In this document: positions 1 to 5,108 of the stretch, piece by piece
How the letters are laid out: each line of letters opens with the position of its first letter
Numbering within the stretch: the first letter of the stretch is position 1
Source of the DNA: Pseudomonadota bacterium
GTDB taxonomy: Bacteria; Pseudomonadota; Gammaproteobacteria; Acidithiobacillales; Acidithiobacillaceae
NCBI GenBank assembly: GCA_021840785.1
Contig: JAKBXD010000146.1
Location: forward strand, 1 to 5,108
Reading direction: 5' to 3'
DNA: 5,108 nt
The notes under the pieces: model-generated
Seen by the model: only the letters and a program-made list of their open reading frames with translations
Told to the model about the DNA's origin: nothing
Database searches by the model: none
Made by a program: the position numbers and the translations under genes

Positions 1-199
1 GAATATGGGTCTGATCGATGCTTGGGCAAACGGCTTTCGATTCCGACGCGGGCGACATGCCGATGAGAGCGAATGACTGTCCCCAGAGTGCGATCAGATA
101 AAGATTTAACAGATGCCGCACGTCCTCGAAAGACTGGGCCGATGCGACAGGATCCGCTTCCAATTGTTGAGGTACGTGATTTGCCATAGGAGTCTTCAT
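1..199 (-). CDS. N-terminal fragment of an unidentified protein, cut by the window edge (possibly NorD/CbbO-like)
   Basis: An open minus-strand frame begins at ATG 197-199 (MKTPMANHVPQ...), with a second in-frame ATG at 185-187, and runs without a stop off the left edge, giving about 66 residues. Neither ATG has a clear Shine-Dalgarno, so the start is uncertain. The stretch VRHLLNLYLIALWGQSF is protein-like and amphipathic. It faintly recalls the N-terminal region before the von Willebrand A domain of NorD/CbbO-type proteins, the partners of MoxR/CbbQ ATPases. That comparison is from memory and weak, and no catalytic motif is in view. The ORF lies on the same strand as amiE but almost 500 nt downstream, so it need not belong to the same operon. 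It could also be an unrelated or non-coding ORF. Confidence 0.38.
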   Translation of the reverse strand, partial: MKTPMANHVPQQLEADPVASAQSFEDVRHLLNLYLIALWGQSFALIGMSPASESKAVCPSIDQTHI

Positions 200-222
200 G
201 GAAACAGACATCAGAACTTGGG

Positions 223-245
223 GGTGCCGCAATGATGCGGCAACC
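223..245. repeat. Inverted repeat, TGCCGCA-ATGA-TGCGGCA
   Basis: A perfect 7-bp inverted repeat (225-231 and 236-242) surrounds a 4-nt loop. It extends by two G-C pairs if A243 is bulged. It lies 24 nt upstream of the possible start of the left-edge ORF. No T-run follows on either strand, so it is not a standard intrinsic terminator. It could be an RNA hairpin or an operator, or chance. Confidence 0.35.
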
Positions 246-426
246 AGAACATAGCGCCGCAGGGCTTGATGACGACCGAACGGTCTGGCCAAACCCGCAT
301 GCGGACCCGACCACAGGTCAGAGCCTGCGATAGTTCATGCGAATCGTACCTTCAGCATCAGTACTCAAGCCCGTGTTGTATGAGTAGCCACCCAGGCTGT
401 ATTCCATGGCCTGATGAGCATGATCT

Positions 427-448
427 GAAAAACGGTGCCCCCGTTTCT
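427..448 (-). terminator. Weak candidate intrinsic terminator downstream of amiE
   Basis: Read on the minus strand, AAACGG (446-441) pairs with CCGTTT (435-430) across the loop GGGCA, with one more possible G-T pair, and a five-T run overlaps the 3' arm. The orientation suits the end of the amide operon, but it lies about 240 nt past the amiE stop. The stem is short, half A-T, and most of the T-run is inside the stem, so termination would be weak at best. Confidence 0.25.
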
Positions 449-682
449 AGTGGATCAATACCGTGCTGGGCAATCTCAAAACAGGCATGTCCGGTGCTTA
501 CCATGCCTTTTAAGTTTCGGAAATATATGCAACGTTATATCTCCACCATGGCTTAGCGCTTCAACCGCCGTTTTAACCTGGCCACGTTACCCATGAGTTC
601 GCTTCGTGCAACTGGCAACATAAGACCCCGACCCGAGCACTGGCTCCGCGCAGTGGAATGATCGTGCTAATCAGGTTCTGTT

Positions 683-1726
683 TCATTTGTGACCACCCAT
701 ATCCTGCTCGTTCGGAATGCCCTGGATCGGGCATTCGGCCGTGCCGGGTGTCGAGCGCGTGATCTTCTCAACGTTTTCACGCGCCTTTGCCGGATCGGTG
801 ATCCAGGTCTTGTAGAACTCGTAAGGGCATTCGCCAGCGCCGTTCATGTCGTCGCCGGAATTGATCATTCCGGTGTAGCCACGGTGCAGCAGCTTGTAGA
901 GGTGGTTCTGGCTCTGCCAGTTTTTGCGAGCGTCGCGAATCTGGGAAACGGAGAGCGCGGCGTACTGGATGCCGTATTCCTCTTCGCCACACTCACCGAG
1001 TGTGCGTCCGTCGAACCCGACGATGGCCGAATGACCGAAATAGGAATACACGCCATCGAAACCCGTAGCATTGGCGACGGCGACATAGGTGTTGTTCATC
1101 CAGGCCATGGCTTTTGCAACCAGCACCTGCTGATCTTTGGCCGGATACATATAGCCCTGGCAACGAACGATCAGTTCAGCGCCCTTCATGGCGCAATCGC
1201 GCCAGATTTCGGGATAGTTACCATCATCGCAGATGATCAGGCTGACCATCATTCCCTTGGGACCTTCGCTCACGTAGGTCTTGCCGCCGGGATACCAGCC
1301 TTCGATCGGGCACCAAGGCATGATCTTGCGGTACTTCTGCACAATTTCGCCTTGGTCGTTGATCAGGATCAGCGTGTTGTACGGCGCCTTGTTCGGGTGC
1401 TCTTCGTGGCGCTCGCCCGTCAGGGAAAACACGCCCCAGGTCTTTGCCTTGCGGCAGGCGGCGGAAAAGATTTCAGTCTCTTCGCCCGGAACGGTCGATG
1501 CCGTTTCATACATTTCCTTCGGGTCGTACATGATCCCGTGGGTGCTGTACTCAGGAAAAATGACGAGATCCATGCCCGGCAGGCCCTGCTTCATGCCCAC
1601 CACCATATCCGCGATCTTGCGGGCATTGTCCAAAACTTCGGCCTTGGTATGCAGGCGCGGCATCTTGTAGTTGACGACGGCGACGCCGACCGTGTCTTTA
1701 CTGCTGGAAATATCTCCGTGATGCAT
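683..1726 (-). CDS. amiE: Aliphatic amidase AmiE (acylamide amidohydrolase, EC 3.5.1.4)
   Basis: This cytoplasmic enzyme of the nitrilase superfamily hydrolyses short aliphatic amides such as acetamide and propionamide to the carboxylic acid and ammonia. The 347-residue length is that of the family (P. aeruginosa AmiE has 346). The catalytic set is visible: Glu59 in FPEY, Lys134 in KYRKIMPW, Glu142 in [10 protein letters not shown] and nucleophile Cys166 in [15 protein letters not shown]. The N-terminus ([18 protein letters not shown]) and the block [17 protein letters not shown] match my recollection of Pseudomonas AmiE, which separates it from the shorter formamidase AmiF. The start has a strong Shine-Dalgarno, AAAGGAGA (1731-1738), at good spacing. 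It is the last gene of the cluster, 30 nt after fmdB. No amiC/amiR regulators or amiS channel gene are in view. The C-terminus ([12 protein letters not shown]) is variable in the family. Confidence 0.96.
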   Translation of the reverse strand: MHHGDISSSKDTVGVAVVNYKMPRLHTKAEVLDNARKIADMVVGMKQGLPGMDLVIFPEYSTHGIMYDPKEMYETASTVPGEETEIFSAACRKAKTWGVFSLTGERHEEHPNKAPYNTLILINDQGEIVQKYRKIMPWCPIEGWYPGGKTYVSEGPKGMMVSLIICDDGNYPEIWRDCAMKGAELIVRCQGYMYPAKDQQVLVAKAMAWMNNTYVAVANATGFDGVYSYFGHSAIVGFDGRTLGECGEEEYGIQYAALSVSQIRDARKNWQSQNHLYKLLHRGYTGMINSGDDMNGAGECPYEFYKTWITDPAKARENVEKITRSTPGTAECPIQGIPNEQDMGGHK

Positions 1727-1756
1727 AATCTCTCCTTTGTCTTTGTTTCCTAGGGC

Positions 1757-2095
1757 TCAGTGGCTAATCATCCATGGGCGTTTGGTGGGGAATCCCTTGG
1801 TACCGTCCGCCGCGTACAACGTGGCCTTGGAGCTGGTGCCACAGCAACCGCAGCCTGGCGGATGCTTATGAGCGCGATACTCGCCGCTAGTCATAGGCGC
1901 GTGTGACGCGCGCTCGTTGGTCGCATGGCCTATACGCACGCTTGTCGACAGGAATGACATAGCAGGCGCCGATGCGATGACACGGTAAGCCTCCCGACCG
2001 CAAACTGGGCAATTGCAACTAGTGTTGCGCTGCGCCATGGGGCGAAGCGTTTCGAAGATACCGCAGTTGTCGCACTGATATTCGTAAGTCGGCAT
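1757..2095 (-). CDS. fmdB: FmdB-family zinc-ribbon protein
   Basis: A 112-residue protein beginning MPTYEYQCDNCG, the signature of the FmdB/CxxC_CxxC regulatory family. Four cysteines, C8-x2-C11 and C29-x2-C32, should bind one zinc as a ribbon. A second cysteine cluster, HPPGCGCC (78-85), and the ending KRPWMISH are, as I recall, typical of the long FmdB form found beside formamidase genes rather than the short generic forms of about 70-80 residues. In Methylophilus methylotrophus FmdB was proposed to regulate amide genes. Its biochemical role is unsettled, and a metal-delivery or maturation role for FmdA is my inference. The start is supported by GGAG (2102-2105) 6 nt upstream. It sits between fmdA and amiE on the same strand. 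Confidence 0.9.
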   Translation of the reverse strand: MPTYEYQCDNCGIFETLRPMAQRNTSCNCPVCGREAYRVIASAPAMSFLSTSVRIGHATNERASHAPMTSGEYRAHKHPPGCGCCGTSSKATLYAADGTKGFPTKRPWMISH

Positions 2096-2130
2096 GGGAT
2101 GCTCCGAGTAGGTGTAGCCAGAACCGCACG

Positions 2131-2158
2131 TCTACTGCGCGGCCCGGGCCAGGGTAGA
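2131..2158. repeat. GC-rich imperfect inverted repeat in the fmdA-fmdB gap
   Basis: Outer arms TCTAC (2131-2135) and GTAGA (2154-2158) flank a very GC-rich core containing the palindrome GGCCCGGGCC (2141-2150). It begins directly after the fmdA stop in the minus-strand transcript. It could form a processing or attenuation hairpin that tunes fmdB and amiE relative to fmdA. No T-run follows, so it is not a clear terminator, and chance is possible in such GC-rich DNA. Confidence 0.3.
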
Positions 2159-3385
2159 TCAATCTTCGGAAAGCGGCAGGTCCACCCCGCCAGCGATGTG
2201 CTTGACCGGGCCTGCGGCGCTGGGGTTGATGTCGAACTCGAAGATCTCGGTGGGCAGCCACAGCGTGGCGCAGGCGTTGGGTATGTCTACCACGCCGCTG
2301 ATATGCCCCTGCACCGGCGCTGTGCCAAGGATGGTGTAGGCTTGCGCCCCTGAATAACCGAACTTCTTTAGGTACTCAATAGCGTTCAAACAGGCCTGAC
2401 GATAGGCCACATGCACGTCAAGGTAGTGTTGCTGGCCCTGCTCGTCGACGGAGATGCCTTCGAATATCAGGTAATCCTTGTAGGTTGGGGTGATCGGGCT
2501 GGGCTTGAAAATGGGATTCTGAATGCCGTACTTGGCCATACCACCCTTGATCAGGTTCACACGCAAGTGCACCCAACCGGCCATCTCGATGGCACCGCAG
2601 AAAGTAATCTCGCCGTCGCCCTGACTAAAGTGGAGATCCCCAACTGATAGACCGGCACCATCCACGTAAACGGGGAAGAATATCTTGGACCCGCGCGACA
2701 GATCCTTGATGTCGCAGTTGCCTCCATGCTCGCGCGGCGGCACGGTGCGCGCGCCCTCAGCGGCCGCCTTGTCGCGTGACTCACCCTTGAGCTTTCCCAT
2801 GTGGGCGGTCTTGGCGAACGGCGGATTGGCCAGCGGTGGAACGCGGTCCGGTTTGGTGGCGATGAAGCCAACCTCCCGCTCGTTCCATATATCAAGCATC
2901 TTCTTATCCGGCAGGCAACCGATCAGGCCTGGGTGGATCAGGCCCGCATAGCTCACTCCCGGAACGTGGCGCGAACTAGTGAACATGCCGTGAAAATCCC
3001 AAATAGACTTCTGCGCCTTGGGAAAATGCTCAGTGAGAAATCCACCTCCGTTCTTCTTGCTGAAGAAGCCGTTGAAACCCCACAAGCTGTCGGATTTAGC
3101 GCCGATATCCAGCAAGTCTACCACAAGTAGATCGCCAGGCTCGGCACCATTCACTCCCACGGGGCCAGAAAGAAAATGCACAGTGCTAAGATCAATATCA
3201 CGCACATCGTCCGCACTATCGTCGTTCTTAATGTAGCCCCCAGTCCAATCGTAGGTCTCTAGGAGAAACTCGTCTCCAGGTTTGACCCACACCGCCATTG
3301 GGATATCAGGATGCCAACGATTGTGAACTTGCTCGTTTTCGTATGGCGACTGACGCAGGTCAACAGATATTAGTGTTTCAGACAT
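2159..3385 (-). CDS. fmdA: Formamidase FmdA (acetamidase/formamidase family, EC 3.5.1.49)
   Basis: A cytoplasmic enzyme hydrolysing formamide to formate and ammonia; some relatives also take acetamide. The 408 residues match the Methylophilus FmdA class of about 407. Family landmarks include the N-terminal NRWHPDIPMAVWVKPGDEF (22-40), HPGLIGCLPD (151-160), PPREHGGNCDIKDLSRGSKI (216-235), the probable metal-site region VGDLHFSQGDGEITFCGAIE (248-267), MAGWVHLRVNLIKGG (268-282) and GTAPVQGHIS near residue 354. This fold is unrelated to AmiE, so the cluster has two amidase families. The start at 3385 (MSETLIS) is chosen over an in-frame ATG at 3421 because GAGGAAA (3391-3397) lies just upstream, and because the longer form would overlap the permease stop and add an atypical MLTVCHLCEEIV. 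GC rises from about 50% at its 5' end to about 65-70% in mid-gene. Confidence 0.95.
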   Translation of the reverse strand: MSETLISVDLRQSPYENEQVHNRWHPDIPMAVWVKPGDEFLLETYDWTGGYIKNDDSADDVRDIDLSTVHFLSGPVGVNGAEPGDLLVVDLLDIGAKSDSLWGFNGFFSKKNGGGFLTEHFPKAQKSIWDFHGMFTSSRHVPGVSYAGLIHPGLIGCLPDKKMLDIWNEREVGFIATKPDRVPPLANPPFAKTAHMGKLKGESRDKAAAEGARTVPPREHGGNCDIKDLSRGSKIFFPVYVDGAGLSVGDLHFSQGDGEITFCGAIEMAGWVHLRVNLIKGGMAKYGIQNPIFKPSPITPTYKDYLIFEGISVDEQGQQHYLDVHVAYRQACLNAIEYLKKFGYSGAQAYTILGTAPVQGHISGVVDIPNACATLWLPTEIFEFDINPSAAGPVKHIAGGVDLPLSED

Positions 3386-3390
3386 AACTA

Positions 3391-3397
3391 TTTCCTC
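3391..3397 (-). promoter_or_regulatory. Ribosome binding site that sets the fmdA start
   Basis: On the minus strand GAGGAAA lies 5 nt before ATG 3385-3383 (7 nt counted from its GAGGA core). It falls inside any coding sequence started at 3421, which argues for the shorter FmdA. It sits in the 29-nt gap after the permease stop, so each gene has its own ribosome site. Confidence 0.75.
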
Positions 3398-3414
3398 ACA
3401 AAGATGACAGACGG

Positions 3415-5079
3415 TCAGCAAGAAATGGACTTAACTGGAACGCCTTTAATTTCAGACTTGCAGACATCTCCACATGTCGAATCCAGGCTACAGCACAAAG
3501 AGCAAATTGGCCCCTCATGATGAGGACAGCACGCCATATCCTCTTTTTCATACTCAAAACCGCAGGACGAGCAAGTCAAAATATTATGATGTGTTCCGGC
3601 ATGATACTGCGGCTCACGTGCAAGGTAATATTTACCCTTAGTTAGTATCGCGATGATCGGAGAGCAAATAAATGCCACAAAAAGCGCTATGAATGCACTG
3701 AATGCCGCTGCATATGCTCCAAACGCTCCGAAAAACGCGGCCACAGAAATAATGGATGCTATGACCATCGATCCAAAACCAACAGGATTGAAGTTATAAA
3801 GATGTGCACGTTTGAATTCCACATAGGAAGGGCTCAACTTCAAAATGGGCTTATTGATAACAAGGTCGGCAACTACAGCACCAATCCACGCAACTGCAAC
3901 ATTGGAATAAAATCCAAGAATTGTACCCAGGATGGAGAACATATTTCCTTCCATCAACGCAAGTGCTATTCCCACATTGAAGAAGATATAGATAACGCGT
4001 CCGGGATGCACATGAAGGATGCGAGAAAAGAAATTTGACCATGACAACGATCCCGAATAGGCATTGGTTACATTAATCTTTATCTGCGACAAGAAGATAA
4101 ACGAGGCTGCCACAGCCAACGCCACCGCAGCACTAGGGAAAACGTAACCAAAACTCGCGATATACATATGCACAGGCTGGTTCGCAGTGGCCAGTGGTGT
4201 ACCGTGCGCTACCGCCACAGAAGAGAAGAAAGAGCCCATCAGCTGTTTGCTGGCTCCAAGAAGCACCCAACCGGGGCCAGCTGCCATCACCGCCAACCAC
4301 CACATCCACTCCCGACCCTTTTTCTTCGCCGGCATGAAGCGAAGATAATCTGCCTGCTCGCCAATTTGCGCAATGAGCGAAAGAGCGATCCCCGCTGCTG
4401 TCCCGTAAAGCAGGGGATTGAATCCCGCACCACTAGGCGATTTTCCAGCAAACTGCGTCCAGTTCGCAATACTGGAAGGATCTTTAATCAATACGGCGAT
4501 AACGGGAATAATCAATAGCGTAATCCAGATAGGTTGCGTCCACTTCTGCAAAACAGAAAGCAAGGTCATGCCGAATACAACTAGCGGAATTATGACTAAC
4601 GATGATATAACGTAGGCAACTGCAAGCGGAACACCAAAAAAGATGTTGAATGCCTGCGACATCACCGAACCTTCTAGAGCGAAAAATATGAACGTAAATG
4701 ACGCATAGATTACGGAGGTAATAGTTGACCCCATATACCCAAAGCCAGCTCCACGTGTCAACAAGTCGACGTCCACGTTATATTTTGCTGAGTAATAAGC
4801 GATTGGAATCCCGGTAAGAAAAATAATGAGCGCTGCCGTCAATATCCCCCAGAACGCGTTAGTGAATCCAAATTGAATAGCCAGAGAGCCGCCTATGGCC
4901 TGGTCAGCCATATAGGCTATACCTCCCAAAGCAGCCATGGCAACGCCATATTCTGACCATGTTCTAAAGCTGGATGGTGCGTAACGAAGAGAATAGTCCT
5001 CTAGTACCGGATTATTGACCAGCCCACCGAATACCCGTTTTGATCGAGATGTCTTGATGTTTTTAACCTCAGAAACCAT
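3415..5079 (-). CDS. NCS1-family (purine/cytosine permease-like) transporter with a cysteine-rich cytoplasmic tail
   Basis: A 554-residue inner-membrane protein with about 12 hydrophobic segments spread over residues 45-480. The N-terminal motif YSLRYAPSSFRTWSEYG (29-45) is typical of NCS1 nucleobase-cation symporters (CodB, Mhp1, PucI relatives). The motifs QIGEQADYLRFMP (238-250) and FKRAHLYNFNPVGFG (422-436) point to a subgroup I recall as the transporter module of hybrid sensor kinases. After the last helix a tail holds ten cysteines (503, 506, 517, 518, 526, 529, 530, 536, 540, 554), including CSSCGFEYEKEDM and GPICSLCC, probably a metal-binding fold. There is no kinase domain after it. 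Substrate is unknown; leading the amidase operon suggests an amide or a nitrogen compound giving amides. The start at 5079 has GGAG 9 nt upstream; an in-frame ATG at 5094 adds MENDD but has no Shine-Dalgarno. The gene is AT-richer than those downstream. Confidence 0.88.
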   Translation of the reverse strand: MVSEVKNIKTSRSKRVFGGLVNNPVLEDYSLRYAPSSFRTWSEYGVAMAALGGIAYMADQAIGGSLAIQFGFTNAFWGILTAALIIFLTGIPIAYYSAKYNVDVDLLTRGAGFGYMGSTITSVIYASFTFIFFALEGSVMSQAFNIFFGVPLAVAYVISSLVIIPLVVFGMTLLSVLQKWTQPIWITLLIIPVIAVLIKDPSSIANWTQFAGKSPSGAGFNPLLYGTAAGIALSLIAQIGEQADYLRFMPAKKKGREWMWWLAVMAAGPGWVLLGASKQLMGSFFSSVAVAHGTPLATANQPVHMYIASFGYVFPSAAVALAVAASFIFLSQIKINVTNAYSGSLSWSNFFSRILHVHPGRVIYIFFNVGIALALMEGNMFSILGTILGFYSNVAVAWIGAVVADLVINKPILKLSPSYVEFKRAHLYNFNPVGFGSMVIASIISVAAFFGAFGAYAAAFSAFIALFVAFICSPIIAILTKGKYYLAREPQYHAGTHHNILTCSSCGFEYEKEDMACCPHHEGPICSLCCSLDSTCGDVCKSEIKGVPVKSISC

Positions 5080-5086
5080 ATCATCA

Positions 5087-5092
5087 TTCTCC
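5087..5092 (-). promoter_or_regulatory. Ribosome binding site favouring the permease start at 5079
   Basis: On the minus strand GGAGAA spans 5092-5087, and its GGAG core ends 9 nt before ATG 5079-5077. It directly overlaps the alternative ATG at 5094-5092, which has only AT-rich sequence (TTGATAAATAAATT) upstream. This supports the 554-residue form, though an AT-rich leader can also permit weak initiation at 5094. Confidence 0.5.
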
Positions 5093-5108
5093 ATAATTTA
5101 TTTATCAA

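Larger units (their letters stand above)
200..682. other. Region without a convincing gene
   Basis: This 483-nt stretch between amiE and the left-edge ORF holds no recognisable gene. Three short minus-strand open stretches occur. One is a 37-codon frame at 573-686 whose ATG overlaps the amiE stop as ATGA. Another is a 48-codon frame at 358-504 (MVSTGHACFEIAQHG...). The third, in a different frame near 325-400, reads GGYSYNTGLSTDAEGTIR before a stop. None matches a family I know. A 96-codon plus-strand frame at 266-556 is rich in Cys, Ser and Pro and looks like chance. The region may be a plain spacer or a decayed gene broken by frameshifts. Small inverted repeats here are listed separately. 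Confidence 0.5.

Noticed and set aside
266..556. A 96-codon plus-strand frame in the amiE-downstream region
   Set aside because: No ribosome site, odd Cys/Ser/Pro-rich composition and no recognisable motif; it reads as chance.
638..668. Possible terminator hairpins just after amiE (CACTG/CAGTG and AGCAC/GTGCT)
   Set aside because: Five-bp stems with 8-nt or longer loops and no T-run; too weak to call.
689..1753. A 354-codon plus-strand open frame antisense to almost all of amiE
   Set aside because: It mirrors a strongly supported amiE with intact catalytic residues. Its translation is rich in Ala, Val, His, Asp and Arg without any family motif. Long antisense frames are common opposite genes with GC-biased codon use.
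2141..2150. GGCCCGGGCC as a stand-alone regulator site
   Set aside because: A 10-bp palindrome of pure G and C is easily expected in this GC-rich patch, and it cannot fold alone into a hairpin with a workable loop.
2019..2261. Minus-strand frame bridging the fmdA-fmdB gap, and a plus-strand frame at 2099-2353
   Set aside because: Both lie largely over well-supported coding sequence in other frames and have no protein-like features. FmdA and FmdB have complete, family-typical ends here.
3415..5079. Permease named as a cytosine or allantoin transporter
   Set aside because: The NCS1 fold is clear, but substrate residues cannot be assigned by eye and the gene context points to amides, so no specific substrate or gene symbol is given.
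1..5108. CRISPR arrays, tRNA/rRNA genes, insertion-sequence ends or long direct repeats
   Set aside because: None seen on reading both strands; no regular repeat-spacer pattern, no transposase-like protein and no tRNA-like cloverleaf was noticed.

Overview
The window holds one four-gene cluster, all on the minus strand, for uptake and hydrolysis of short aliphatic amides. In transcription order (right to left) it reads: an NCS1-type permease (554 aa), formamidase FmdA (408 aa), the small zinc-ribbon protein FmdB (112 aa) and aliphatic amidase AmiE (347 aa). Gaps between genes are 29, 63 and 30 nt, so a single transcript is likely. Its promoter would lie beyond the right edge, since only about 29 nt are visible upstream of the first gene. 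The expected chemistry is formamide to formate plus ammonia (FmdA) and acetamide, propionamide and similar amides to the carboxylate plus ammonia (AmiE). The cluster would therefore yield nitrogen, and some carbon, from simple amides.

The organism looks like a proteobacterium, probably beta or gamma. AmiE matches my memory of the Pseudomonas aeruginosa enzyme over long stretches, and the fmdA-fmdB pair recalls the Methylophilus methylotrophus amide genes. I cannot name the genus. Hand-counted GC is uneven: about 38-48% in sampled lines of the permease gene, about 50% at the 5' end of fmdA, and 50-70% across the rest of fmdA and amiE. This suggests the cluster may have been assembled from different sources.

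Region by region: 1-199 is the N-terminal part of an unidentified minus-strand ORF that leaves the window (faint NorD/CbbO-like look). 200-682 has no convincing gene, only short open stretches and small inverted repeats. 683-1726 is amiE, 1757-2095 fmdB, 2159-3385 fmdA and 3415-5079 the permease. 5080-5108 is AT-rich leader.

The most interesting feature is the permease's cytoplasmic tail. It carries ten cysteines in a compact pattern that I associate with NCS1-like modules fused to hybrid sensor histidine kinases. Here it ends in a free-standing transporter, which hints that the protein may sense substrate as well as carry it.
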